64,000 nucleotides of DNA, taken from Salminus brasiliensis. Lineage: Eukaryota > Chordata > Actinopteri > Characiformes > Bryconidae. Each line of letters opens with the position of its first letter. The first letter of the stretch is position 1. The position numbers and the translations under genes are program-made. Of this stretch, positions 1 through 12,180 are shown in pieces. The notes under the pieces were generated by a model that ran no database searches, was not told where the DNA came from, and saw only the letters and a list, made by a program, of their open reading frames with translations. The DNA lies in assembly GCF_030463535.1 (NCBI RefSeq), contig NC_132895.1, positions 183,501-247,500 on the forward strand, in the 5' to 3' direction.

Positions 1-3000
1 TTCTGTAGGAATGAAAGGAGTTTCTGTATGAGTTAGAGGAGTGTCTGTAGGAGTGAGAGGAGGCTCTGTAGGAGTGAGAGGAGTTTCTGTATGAGTAAGA
101 GGAGTGTCTGTAGGAGTGAGAGGAGTTTCTGTAGGACTGAGAAGAGTTTCTGTATGACTAAGAGGAGTGTCTGTAGGAGTGAGAGGAGTGTCTTTAGGAG
201 TAAGAGGAGTTTCTGTAGGAGTGAAAGGAGTGTCTGTATGAGTAAGAGGAGTGTCTGTAAGCGTGAGAGTAGTTTCTGTAGGAGTAAGAGGAGTGTCTGT
301 ATGAGTAAGAGGAGTTTCTCTAGGAGTGAGAGGAGTGTCTGTATGAATGAGAGTAGTGTCTGTAGGACTAAGAGTGTCTGTAAGCGTGAGAGGAGTTTCT
401 GTAGGAGTAAGAGGAGTGTCTATATGAGTAAGAGGAGTTTCTCTAGGAGTGAGAGGAGTGTCTGTATGAATGAGAGTAGTGTCTGTAGGACTAAAAGGAG
501 TGTCTGTAGGAGTGAAAGGAGTTTCTGTATGAGTAAGAGGACTGTTTGTAGGAGTGAGAGAAGTATCTGTTGGAGTAAAAAGAGTTTCGGTAGGAGTGAG
601 AGGAGTGTCTGTATGAGTTAGAGGAGTGTCTGTAGGAGTAAGAGGAGTTTCTGTAGGAGTGAGAGGAGTTTTTGTATGAGTAAGAGGAGTGTCTGTAGGA
701 ATGAGAGGAGTGTCTGGAGGAGTAAGAGGAGTTTCGGTAAGAGTGAGAGGAGTGTCTGTATGAGTGAGAAGAGTGTCTGTAGGATTAAAAGGAGTTTCTG
801 TAGGAATGAAAGGAGTTTCTGTATGAGTTAGATGAGTGTCTGTATGAGTGAGAGGAGGCTCTGTAGGAGTGAGAGGAGTTTCTGTATGAGTGAGAAGAGT
901 TTCTGTAGGACTGAGAAGAGTTTCTGTATGAGTAAGAGGAGTGTCTGTAGGAGTGAGAAGAGTTTCTGTAGGAGTGAGAGGAGTTTCTGTAGGACTGAGA
1001 AGAGTTTCTGTATGAGTAAGAGGAGTGTATGTAGGAGTGAGAGGAGTGTCTGTAGGAGTCAGAGGAGTTTCTATAAAAGTGAGAGGAGTTTCTGTAGGAG
1101 TGAGAGAAGTGTCTGTATGAGTGAGAAGAGTGTCTGTAGGATTAAAAGGAGTTTCAGTAGGAATGAAAGGAGTTTCTGTATGAGTTAGATGAGTGTCTGT
1201 AGGAGTGAGAGGAGGCTCTGTAGGAGTGAGAGGAGTTTCTGTATGAGTGAGAAGAGTTTCTGTAGGACTGAGAAGAGTTTCTGTATGACTAAGAGGAGTG
1301 TCTGTAGGAGTGAGAAGAGTTTCTGTAGGAGTGAGAGGAGTTTCTGTAGGACTGAAAAGAGTTTCTGTATGAGTAAGAGGAGTGTATGTAGGAGTGAGAG
1401 GAGTGTCTGTAGGAGTCAGAGGAGTTTCTATAAAAGTGAGAGGAGTTTCTGTAGGAGTGAGAGAAGTGTCTGTACGAGTAAAAGACGTTTCGGTAGAAGT
1501 GAGAGGGGTTTCTATAGGAGTGAGAGGAGTGTCTGTAGGAGTGAGAGGAGTGTCTGTAGGAGTGAGAGAGGTGTCTGATGGAGTGTGAGAAGTGTCTGTA
1601 GGAGTAAAAGGAGTTTCTGTAGGAGTGAAAGGAGTGTCTGCATGAGTGAAAGGAGTGTCTGTAGGATTAAAAGGAGTTTCTGTAGGAGTGAAAGGAGTTT
1701 CTGTATGAGTTAGAGGAGTGTCTGTAGGAGTAAGAGGAGTTTAGGTAGGAGTGAGAGGAGTGTCTGTATGAGTAGGAGGAGTGTCTGTAGGAATGAGGAG
1801 TGTCTGTATGAGTAAGAGGAGTGTCTGTAGGAGTAAGAGGAGTTTCTGTAGGAGTAAGAGGAGTTTTTGTATGAGTAAGAGGAGTGTCTGTAGGAATGAG
1901 AGGAGTGTCTGTAGGAGTAAGAGGAGTTTCTGTAAGAGTGAAAGGAGTGTCTGTATGAGTAAGAGGAGTGTCTGTAGGAGTGAGAGAGGTGTCCGTAGGA
2001 GTGAGAGGAGTTTCTGTATGAGTAAGAGGAGTTTCTGTAGGACTGAGAAGAGTTTCTGTATGAGTAAGAGGAGTGTCTGTAGGAGTGAGAGGAGTTTCTG
2101 TAGGAGTGAAAGGAGGCTCTGTAGTAGTGAGAGGAGTTTCTGTAAGAGTAAGAGGAGTTTCTGTAGGACTGAGAAGAGTTTCTGTATGAGTAAGAGGAGT
2201 GTCTGTAGGAGTGAGAGGAGTTTCTGTAGGAGTGAAAGGAGGCTCTGTAGTTGTGAGAGGAGTTTCTGTAGGACTGAGAAGAGTTTCTGTATGAGTAAGA
2301 GGAGTTTCTGTAGGACTGAGAAGAGTTTCTGTATGAGTAAGAGGAGTTTCTGTAGGACTGAGAAGAGTTTCTGTATGAGTAAGAGGAGTGTCTGTAGGAG
2401 TGAGAAGAATTTCTGTAGGAGTGAGAGGAGTTTCTGTAGGACTGAGAAGAGTTTCTGTATGAGTAAGAGGAGTGTATGTAGGAGTGAGAGGAGTGTCTGT
2501 AGGAGTCAGAGGAGTTTCTATAAAAGTGAGAGGAGTTTCTGTAGGAGTGAGAGAAGTGTCTGTACGAGTAAAAGACGTTTCGGTAGAAGTGAGAGGGGTT
2601 TCTATAGGAGTGAGAGGAGTGTCTGTAGGAGTGAGAGGAGTGTCTGTAGGAGTGAGAGAGGTGTCTGAAGGAGTGTGAGAAGTGTCTGTAGGAGTAAAAG
2701 GAGTTTCTGTAGGAGTGAAAGGAGTGTCTGTATGAGTAAGAGGAGTTTAGGTAGGAGTGAGAGAAGTTTTTGTATGAGTAAGAGGAGTGTCTGTAGGAAT
2801 GAGAGGAGTGTCTTTAGGAGTAAGAGGAGTTTCGGTAGGAGTGAGAGGAGTTTCTGTAGGACTGAGATGAGTTTCTGTATGAGTAAGAGGAGTGTCTGTA
2901 GGAGTGAGAGGAGTTTCTGTAAAAGAGAGGGGTTTCTATAGGAGTGAGAGGAGTGTCTGTAGGAGTGAGAGGAGTGTCTGTAGGAGTGAGAGAGGTGTCT

Positions 3001-6000
3001 GTAGGAGTGTGAGAAGTGTCTGTATGAGTAAAAGGAGTTTCTGTCAGAGTGAAAGGAGTGTCTGTATGAGTAAGAGGAGTGTCTGTAGGAGTAAGAGGAG
3101 TTTCTGTAGGAGTGAGAGGAGTTTTTGTATGAGTAAGAGGAGTGTCTGTAGGAATGAGAGGAGTGTCTGTAGGAGTAAGAGGAGTTTCGGTAGGAGTGAG
3201 AGGAGTGTCTGTATGAGTGAGAAGAGTGTCTGTAGGATTAAAAGGAGTTTCTGTAGGAATGAAAGGAGTTTCTGTATGAGTTAGAGGAGTGTCTGTAGGA
3301 GTGAGAGGAGGCTCTGTAGGAGTGAGAGGAGTTTCTGTATGAGTAAGAGGAGTGTCTGTAGGAGTGAGAGGAGTTTCTGTAGGACTGAGAAGAGTTTCTG
3401 TATGACTAAGAGGAGTGTCTGTAGGAGTGAGAGGAGTGTCTTTAGGAGTAAGAGGAGTTTCTGTAGGAGTGAAAGGAGTGTCTGTATGAGTAAGAGGAGT
3501 GTCTGTAAGCGTGAGAGTAGTTTCTGTAGGAGTAAGAGGAGTGTCTGTATGAGTAAGAGGAGTTTCTCTAGGAGTGAGAGGAGTTTCTCTAGGAGTGAGA
3601 GGAGTGTCTGTATGAATGAGAGTAGTGTCTGTAGGACTAAGAGGAGTGTCTGTAAGCGTGAGAGGAGTTTCTGTAGGAGTAAGAGGAGTGTCTGTATGAG
3701 TAAGAGGAGTTTCTCTAGGAGTGAGAGGAGTGTCTGTATGAATGAGAGTAGTGTCTGTAGGACTAAAAGGAGTTTCTGTAGGAGTGAAAGGAGTTTCTGT
3801 ATGAGTAAGAGTACTATTTGTAGGACTGAGAGAAGTGTCTGTTGGAGTAAAAGGAGTTTCGGTAGGAGTGAGAGGAGTGTCTGTATGAGTTAGAGGAGTG
3901 TCTGTAGGAGTAAGAGGAGTTTCTGTAGGAGTTAGAGGAGTTTTTGTATGAGTAAGAGGAGTGTCTGTAAGAATGAGAGGAGTGTCTGGAGGAGTAAGAG
4001 GAGTTTCGGTAGGAGTGAGAGGAGTGTCTGTATGAGTGAGAAGAGTGTCTGTAGGATTAAAAGGAGTTTCTGTAGGAATGAAAGGAGTTTCTGTATGAGT
4101 TAGAGGAGTGTCTGTAGGAGTGAGAGGAGGCTCTGTAGGAGTGAGAGGAGTTTCTGTATGAGTAAGAGGAGTGTCTGTAGGAGTGAGAGGAGTTTCTGTA
4201 GGACTGAGAAGAGTTTCTGTATGACTAAGAGGAGTGTCTGTAGGAGTGAGAGGAGTGTCTTTAGGAGTAAGAGGAGTTTCTGTAGGAGTGAAAGGAGTGT
4301 CTGTATGAGTAAGAGGAGTGTCTGTAAGCGTGAGAGTAGTTTCTGTAGGAGTAAGAGGAGTGTCTGTATGAGTAAGAGGAGTTTCTCTAGGAGTGAGAGG
4401 AGTTTCTCTAGGAGTGAGAGGAGTGTCTGTATGAATGAGAGTAGTGTCTGTAGGACTAAGAGGAGTGTCTGTAAGCGTGAGAGGAGTTTCTGTAGGAGTA
4501 AGAGGAGTGTCTGTATGAGTAAGAGGAGTTTCTCTAGGAGTGAGAGGAGTGTCTGTATGAATGAGAGTAGTGTCTGTAGGACTAAAAGGAGTTTCTGTAG
4601 GACTAAGAGGAGTGTCTGTAAGCGTGAGAGGAGTTTCTGTAGGAGTAAGAGGAGTGTCTGTATGAGTAAGAGGAGTTTCTCTAGGAGTGAGAGGAGTGTC
4701 TGTATGAATGAGAGTAGTGTCTGTAGGACTAAAAGGAGTTTCTGTAGGAGTGAAAGGAGTTTCTGTATGAGTAAGAGTACTATTTGTAGGACTGAGAGAA
4801 GTGTCTGTTGGAGTAAAAGGAGTTTCGGTAGGAGTGAGAGGAGTGTCTGTATGAGTTAGAGGAGTGTCTGTAGGAGTAAGAGGAGTTTCTGTAGGAGTTA
4901 GAGGAGTTTTTGTATGAGTAAGAGGAGTGTCTGTAAGAATGAGAGGAGTGTCTGGAGGAGTAAGAGGAGTTTTGGTAGGAGTGAGAGGAGTGTCTGTATG
5001 AGTGAGAAGAGTGTCTGTAGGATTAAAAGGAGTTTCTGTAGGAATGAAAGGAGTTTCTGTATGAGTTAGAGGAGTGTCTGTAGGAGTGAGAGGAGGCTCT
5101 GTAGGAGTGAGAGGAGTTTCTGTTTGAGTAAGAGGAGTGTCTGTAGGAGTGAGAGGAGTTTCTGTAGGACTGAGAAGAGTTTCTGTATGACTAAGAGGAG
5201 TGTCTGTAGGAGTGAGAGGAGTGTCTTTAGGAGTAAGAGGAGTTTCTGTAGGAGTGAAAGGAGTGTCTGTATGAGTAAGAGGAGTGTCTGTAAGCGTGAG
5301 AGTAGTTTCTGTAGGAGTAAGAGGAGTGTCTGTATGAGTAAGAGGAGTTTCTCTAGGAGTGAGAGGAGTTTCTCTAGGAGTGAGAGGAGTGTCTGTATGA
5401 ATGAGAGTAGTGTCTGTAGGACTAAGAGGAGTGTCTGTAAGCGTGAGAGGAGTTTCTGTAGGAGTAAGAGGAGTGTCTGTATGAGTAAGAGGAGTTTCTC
5501 TAGGAGTGAGAGGAGTGTCTGTATGAATGAGAGTAGTGTCTGTAGGACTAAAAGGAGTTTCTGTAGGAGTGAAAGGAGTTTCTGTATGAGTAAGAGTACT
5601 ATTTGTAGGAGTGAGAGAAGTGTCTGTTGGAGTAAAAGGAGTTTCGGTAGGAGTGAGAGGAGTGTCTGTATGAGTTAGAGGAGTGTCTGTAGGAGTAAGA
5701 GGAGTTTCTGTAGGAGTGAGAGGAGTTTTTGTATGAGTAAGAGGAGTGTCTGTAAGAATGAGAGGAGTGTCTGGAGTAGTAAGAGGAGTTTCGGTAGGAG
5801 TGAGAGGAGTGTCTGTATGAGTGAGAAGAGTGTCTGTAGGATTAAAAGGAGTTTCTGTAGGAATGAAAGGAGTTTCTGTATGAGTTAGAGGAGTGTCTGT
5901 AGGAGTGAGAGGAGGCTCTGTAGGAGTGAGAGGAGTTTCTGTATGAGTAAGAGGAGTGTCTGTAGGAGTGAGAGGAGTTTCTGTAGGACTGAGAAGAGTT

Positions 6001-8600
6001 TCTGTATGACTAAGAGGAGTGTCTGTAGGAGTGAGAGGAGTGTCTTTAGGAGTAAGAGGAGTTTCTGTAGGAGTGAAAGGAGTGTCTGTATGAGTAAGAG
6101 GAGTGTCTGTAAGCGTGAGAGTAGTTTCTGTAGGAGTAAGAGGAGTGTCTGTATGAGTAAGAGGAGTTTCTCTAGGAGTGAGAGGAGTGTCTGTATGAAT
6201 GAGAGTAGTGTCTGTAGGACTAAAAGGAGTTTCTGTAGGAGTGAAAGGAGTTTCTGTATGAGTAAGAGTACTATTTGTAGGAGTGAGAGAAGTGTCTGTT
6301 GGAGTAAAAGGAGTTTCGGTAGGAGTGAGAGGAGTGTCTGTATGAGTTAGAGGAGTGTCTGTAGGAGTAAGAGGAGTTTCTGTAGGAGTGAGAGGAGTTT
6401 TTGTATGAGTAAGAGGAGTGTCTGTAAGAATGAGAGGAGTGTCTGGAGGAGTAAGAGGAGTTTCGGTAGGAGTGAGAGGAGTGTCTGTATGAGTGAGAAG
6501 AGTGTCTGTAGGATTAAAAGGAGTTTCTGTAGGAATGAAAGGAGTTTCTGTATGAGTTAGAGGAGTGTCTGTAGGAGTGAGAGGAGGCTCTGTAGGAGTG
6601 AGAGGAGTTTCTGTATGAGTAAGAGGAGTGTCTGTAGGAGTGAGAGGAGTTTCTGTAGGACTGAGAAGAGTTTCTGTATGACTAAGAGGAGTGTCTGTAG
6701 GAGTGAGAGGAGTGTCTTTAGGAGTAAGAGGAGTTTCTGTAGGAGTGAAAGGAGTGTCTGTATGAGTAAGAGGAGTGTCTGTAAGCGTGAGAGTAGTTTC
6801 TGTAGGAGTAAGAGGAGTGTCTGTATGAGTAAGAGGAGTTTCTCTAGGAGTGAGAGGAGTTTCTCTAGGAGTGAGAGGAGTGTCTGTATGAATGAGAGTA
6901 GTGTCTGTAGGACTAAGAGGAGTGTCTGTAAGCGTGAGAGGAGTTTCTGTAGGAGTAAGAGGAGTGTCTGTATGAGTAAGAGGAGTTTCTCTAGGAGTGA
7001 GAGGAGTGTCTGTATGAATGAGAGTAGTGTCTGTAGGACTAAAAGGAGTTTCTGTAGGAGTGAAAGGAGTTTCTGTATGAGTAAGAGTACTATTTGTAGG
7101 AGTGAGAGAAGTGTCTGTTGGAGTAAAAGGAGTTTCGGTAGGAGTGAGAGGAGTGTCTGTATGAGTTAGAGGAGTGTCTGTAGGAGTAAGAGGAGTTTCT
7201 GTAGGAGTGAGAGGAGTTTTTGTATGAGTAAGAGGAGTGTCTGTAAGAATGAGAGGAGTGTCTGGAGGAGTAAGAGGAGTTTCGGTAGGAGTGAGAGGAG
7301 TGTCTGTATGAGTGAGAAGAGTGTCTGTAGGATTAAAAGGAGTTTCTGTAGGAATGAAAGGAGTTTCTGTATGAGTTAGAGGAGTGTCTGTAGGAGTGAG
7401 AGGAGGCTCTGTAGGAGTGAGAGGAGTTTCTGTATGAGTAAGAGGAGTGTCTGTAGGAGTGAGAGGAGTTTCTGTAGGACTGAGAAGAGTTTCTGTATGA
7501 CTAAGAGGAGTGTCTGTAGGAGTGAGAGGAGTGTCTTTAGGAGTAAGAGGAGTTTCTGTAGGAGTGAAAGGAGTGTCTGTATGAGTAAGAGGAGTGTCTG
7601 TAAGCGTGAGAGTAGTTTCTGTAGGAGTAAGAGGAGTGTCTGTATGAGTAAGAGGAGTTTCTCTAGGAGTGAGAGGAGTGTCTGTATGAATGAGAGTAGT
7701 GTCTGTAGGACTAAGAGGAGTGTCTGTAAGCGTGAGAGGAGTTTCTGTAGGAGTAAGAGGAGTGTCTGTATGAGTAAGAGGAGTTTCTCTAGGAGTGAGA
7801 GGAGTGTCTGTATGAATGAGAGTAGTGTCTGTAGGACTAAAAGGAGTTTCTGTAGGAGTGAAAGGAGTTTCTGTATGAGTAAGAGTACTATTTGTAGGAG
7901 TGAGAGAAGTGTCTGTTGGAGTAAAAGGAGTTTCGGTAGGAGTGAGAGGAGTGTCTGTATGAGTTAGAGGAGTGTCTGTAGGAGTAAGAGGAGTTTCTGT
8001 AGGAGTGAGAGGAGTTTTTGTATGAGTAAGAGGAGTGTCTGTAAGAATGAGAGGAGTGTCTGGAGGAGTAAGATGAGTTTCGGTAGGAATGAGAGGAGTG
8101 TCTGTATGAGTGAAAAGAGTGTCTGTAGGATTAAAAGGAGTTTCTGTAGGAATGAAAGGAGTTTCTGTATGAGTTAGATGAGTGTCTGTAGGAGTGAGAG
8201 GAGGCTCTGTAGGAGTGAGAGGAGTTTCTGTATGAGTGAGAAGAGTTTCTGTAGGACTGAGAAGAGTTTCTGTATGAGTAAGAGGAGTGTCTGTAGGAGT
8301 GAGAAGAGTTTCTGTAGGAGTGAGAGGAGTTTCTGTAGGAGTGAGAGGAGTGTCTGTAGGAGTGAGAGAAGTTTCTGTAGGAGTGAGAGGAGTGTCTGTA
8401 GGAGTGAGAAGAGTTTCTGTAGGAGTGAGAGGAGTGTCTGTAGGAGTGAGAAGAGTTTCTGTAGGAGTGAGAGGAGTGTCTGTAGGAGTGAGAGAAGTTT
8501 CTGTAGGAGTGAGAGGAGTTTCCGTAAAAGTGAGAGGAGTTTCTGTAGGAGTCAGAGAAGTTTCTGTAAAAGTGAGAGGAGTTTCTGTAGGAGGCAGACG
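1..8600. repeat. 21-bp minisatellite array with higher-order structure
   Basis: Tandem unit close to gtgtctgtaggagtgagagga, 21 bases, roughly 400 copies, starting before the window. Variants differ at a few positions (gtgtc/gtttc, aggagtgag/atgagtaag, agcgtgagag). The pattern of variants recurs every 819 bases (39 units) from about 3.3 kb on, with versions of 966 and 672 bases (plus or minus 7 units). Because 21 is divisible by three, long open frames such as SVCRSER repeats appear; they are not genes. Sporadic 'gttagag' variants give the only stops. Confidence 0.97.
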
Positions 8601-8788
8601 ATGCCATCACCACCACCCTTCTTTCGCCGATGATACAACTGTGCTGGGTCTCATCAGCAAAGGCGACGAGTCAGCATTAAGAGAGGAGGTGCAGCAGCTG
8701 ACAGACTGGTGTACAGTCAACAACCTTCATTGGAATGTAGAGAAGACCAAGGAAATGGTTGTTGACTTCAGAAAAACAAGACACAGCC
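8601..8788 (+). mobile_element. Non-LTR retrotransposon (LINE A), 5'-truncated, reverse transcriptase part
   Basis: The frame reads FADDTTVLGLISKGDESAL then REEVQQLTDWCTVNNLHWN and VEKTKEMVVDFRKTRH. FADD is the reverse transcriptase catalytic motif of fish LINEs of the CR1/L2/Rex group. Everything upstream of FADD is lost, joined straight to the minisatellite. The frame stops at a nested insertion and resumes at 10977. Confidence 0.88.
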
Positions 8789-10976
8789 TTTAATCAAGAA
8801 ACCAAACCTTGACCCCAGTGTATTGTCTAATTACAGACCCATCTCCAACTTAACATTCGTATCCAAGATATTAGAAAAAGCTGTGGCCCAACAACTCTGC
8901 TTATACCTGAGTAAGAATGACATGTATGAGAAATTCCAGTCTGGATTTAGATCCAATCACAGCACAGAGACAGTCCTTTAGACCCAATCACAGCACTGAG
9001 ACAGTCCTTCAGACCCAATCACAGCACAGAGACAGTCCTTCAGACCCAATCACAGCACAGAGACAGCCCTACAGACACAATCACAGCACAGACAGCCCTT
9101 CAGACCCAATCACAGCACAGAGACAGCCCTTCAGACCCAATCACAGCACAGACACAGTCCTTCAGACCCAATCACAGCACAGAGACAGCCCTTCAGACCC
9201 AATCACAGCACAGAGACAGCCCTTCAGACCCAATCACAGCCCAGAGACAGTCCTTCAGACCCAATCACAGCACAGAGACAGCCCTTCAGACCCAATCACA
9301 GCACAGAGACAGCCCTCCAGACCCAATCACAGCACAGAGACAGCCCTAGTGAAGATTACAAATGATCTCCTTCTTGCCTCTGATCAAGGCTATGTATCTT
9401 TATTAGTCCTACTAGACCTCAGTGCAGCCTCAGTGCAGTGCAGCCTACAATAGATCATACTATATTACTAGAAAGATTAGAGAAAATCTATATCTAAATA
9501 ATATCTAATGGGACGCTATCAATTCATAACAATAAAAGATTTATCTTCAAATTACACAGAAGTAAGATATGGAGTTCCTCAAGGCTCTATTAAGGCTCCG
9601 ACTTAATGTTAGACTTGTCTGATGCTTCCATTATTCCTGGTTTAGCAGCTAAAAATCTTGGTGTCACATTCGACTCCAAACTAAGAGACTCCTCCTCTCT
9701 ACAGGACACAGAAAAGCTAGTACATGCTTTTATTAACTCAAGACTAGATTACTGTAATGCACTACTGTCAGGTTGTTCCAGCAGGAACCTCAATAAACTT
9801 CAGCTGCTTCAGAACACTGCAGCCAGGGTTCTTACTAAAGCTAGAACATCTGACCATATCAGTCCAGTTCTATCAGCACTGCACTGATCCCAGTTCAGTT
9901 CAGCACTGATTATAAAATTCTTCTATTAACATATAAAGCCCTACATGGCCTCGCTCCTGAGTACCTGCAGGATCTTATAGTATATTACGAACCATCAAGA
10001 CTACTTAGATCTCAGGGAGCTGCTTCTTACTCTTTACCAAAATTCATAAACCCTCAGCAGGGGGAGGAGCCTTTTCTTATTAAGCCCCCCAACTCTGAAG
10101 TAATCTTCCAGATAATGTTCAGGACTCAGACACAGTCTCAGTCTTTAAATCTAGGCTGAAACTCATCTGTTTAGTTCAGCTTTTGGTAATTAATGTTTCT
10201 TAAAGGTATAAAGGTTGCAGGTCCAGGGGTTCGAGGACCCAGGGAATTGTAGTACACTGAGATGCTGGAGCTGTCGTCTCGCTGCTTACACGCCATCACT
10301 CAGGTTTGTGGACGGTGGAGCAGATAGATGCTGGTGTTTCAGGGAGCTCCTGTGTCTGTGTTACCTTCTGGCTCTCTCCTTTTAATTAGACTGTTATAGT
10401 CAGACCTGCCGGAGTTGTCAGACACACTCTGATACTGCCCAACATTCTCTGCTCTCCATAAAATTCCTCTCAGAATTAACCCTTTCTTTTTACCTTTTCC
10501 GAGTAAATGGCCACCCGGCCCGACCTGCCGGAAGATTGCCCGCTGAGGTCCCCTCTACCTTCGTCAAACCAGCAGGCCCCCCACCCACCACCATCCATAG
10601 CAGACCAGCGGCTCACCCACCTACCACTGCTACCTGTTTAGTGACCATGTTAAAACCATTTTTAACTATCTGCTGTATCTGGTTTGGTCATTTTTATCAT
10701 TAATGTTTAAATAGTTCTGATCAGAGGAGGACGGGTCAGGTCCCCCTTGTGAGTCTTGGTTCCTCCCAAGGTTTCTTCCTCCAGCTCTGAGGGAGTTTTT
10801 CCTTGCCACTGTTGCCGTTGGCTGCTCACTGGGGGTCTTTTGATTAATCATGTCTTACGTTATTTCTCCTTTCTTCTTTGTCTCTGTCTTTTATTATTCA
10901 CTATTTATGTAAAGCTGCTTTGTGACGACAACCGTTGTAAAAAGCTATACAAATAAATCTGACTTGACTTGACTTG
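8789..10976 (+). mobile_element. LINE B (L2/CR1-like), 5'-truncated and decayed, nested in LINE A
   Basis: Begins at IKKPNLDPSVLSNYRPISNL and runs through [14 protein letters not shown], then DYCNALLSGCSSRNLNKLQL, with frameshifts and deletions. The 3' UTR (10180-10976) ends 'aaataaatctgacttgacttgac'. It is a decayed relative of the element at 20423-23650. Flanks acacagcc (8781-8788) and acacaacc (10977-10984) look like a target-site duplication with one mismatch, and LINE A's frame is restored across it. Confidence 0.88.
8950..9347 (+). repeat. 31-bp tandem expansion inside LINE B coding sequence
   Basis: About 13 copies of a unit near cccaatcacagcacagagac plus agcccttcaga. The unit is the sequence for NHSTETAL of the reverse transcriptase (compare 22420-22460, minus, where it is single copy). 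31 is not a multiple of three, so successive copies rotate through all three frames. Confidence 0.93.
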
Positions 10977-11507
10977 ACACAACCACTCTCCGCTCAGCAT
11001 CGATGGCTCCTCTGTGGAGATCGTTAAGAGCAAGTTCCTTGGTGTCCACCTAGCGGAGAACCTCACCTGGTCCCCGAACACCAGCTCTACAGCCAAGAAA
11101 GCCCAGCAGCGTCTCTTCTCCCTCCGGAGACTTTCCCGTCTCCTTCCACCCATCCTCACCCTCTTCTATAGGGGGACCATAGAGAGCATCCTAAGCAGCT
11201 GCATCACTGCCTGGTTTGGGACCTGCACAGTCTCTGACCGCAAGACCCTCCAATGTATTATGAGGATCATCGGAGTTTCTCTCCCCTCCGTCATGGACAT
11301 TTACACCACCCGCTGCATCCGCAAAGCAACCAGCATTGTGGATGACTCCACCCACCCTTCACACAGACTGTTCTCCCTCCTGCCATCAGGAAGAAGGTAC
11401 CACAGCATCCGGTCCAACACGACCAGACTCTGCAACAGCTTCTTCCCCCAAGCCATCAGACTCCTCAACACAACTCAACTTCTGACCTGATGTCTTTTCT
11501 GCTACAT

Positions 11508-11566
<59 letters not shown>

Positions 11567-11866
11567 CTCTCTCTCTCTCTCTCTCAGACTCTCAGGAAGC
11601 ATTTTGCACTAATAACTTTACTACCTCACTGGACTCAATATTTATTGCAAACTGCATAATTTGCACACTACCGTCATTATTTATTATTCTCTGTCTGTAG
11701 TGTGTTGTGTTGTCTGTTCGCACTTGTTTGTTTGTGTTACACTTGTGTTCTGTATGCACTGTGTCTATGTTCCACCATGGTCCTGGAGGAATGTTGTTTC
11801 ATTTCACTGTGTTCTCTGTATGTAGTTGAAATGACAATAAAACTCACTTGACTTGACTTGACTTGT
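10977..11866 (+). mobile_element. LINE A, 3' part: ORF2 C-terminus and 3' UTR
   Basis: Resumes in frame with NHSPLSIDGSSVEIVKSKFL, then GVHLAENLTWSPNTSS through RLFSLLPSGRRYHSIRSN, ending near 11490. This is the LINE region after the reverse transcriptase. A (CA)n(CT)n microsatellite at 11510-11585 sits in the 3' UTR. The element ends with 'aataaaactcacttgacttgacttg', the short tail typical of these LINEs. It is not capable of moving: truncated and split. Confidence 0.88.
11510..11585. repeat. (CA)n(CT)n microsatellite
   Basis: About 26 CA dinucleotides followed by about 11 CT dinucleotides within the LINE A 3' UTR. Confidence 0.97.
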
Positions 11867-11980
11867 ATGAGTAAGAGGAGTGTATGTAGGAGTGAGAGGA
11901 GTGGCTGTGGGAGTGAGAGAAGTGTTTGTAGAAGTAAGAGGAGTGTCTGTAAAAGTGAGAAGAGTGTCTGACAGCGAGCG
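11867..11980. repeat. Continuation of the 21-bp minisatellite beyond the LINE insertion
   Basis: About five diverged 21-base units (tatgagtaagaggagtgtatg and similar) directly follow the ttgac tail of the LINE. This shows that the LINE landed inside the array that occupies 1-8600. The sequence then passes to unique DNA. Confidence 0.9.
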
Positions 11981-12180
11981 TTGGAGGAGATGTTTGCTGT
12001 GGTCAGTATTCTTTTTGTTGATGTTTGGAGCAGACAGGAAGCTCAACAATCATTCTGGTGCTGCTCACTTTTAGTTTAGGATTAAGATCAATACATGTAG
12101 AACAAAGAGAGAACAAATTGAGAAAAACTTGAAATGTAAATATATAAATTAGTTAATCATTTAGTTCAGGGTTAGGGTTA
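11981..12180. other. Short spacer between minisatellites
   Basis: About 200 bases of AT-rich sequence with no coding signal. It ends with two telomere-like ttaggg units (cagggttagggttag) just before the next array. Confidence 0.6.

Noticed and set aside
91..7967. A series of open frames coding SVCRSER/SFCRTEK repeats, superficially an SR-rich or cysteine-rich protein family
   Set aside because: They follow from a 21-base repeat divisible by three, end wherever a gttag variant falls, and have no introns, flanking signals or non-repeat domain.
1..8600. CRISPR-like array of regular repeats
   Set aside because: Contiguous tandem units without unique spacers, in a vertebrate-type genome.
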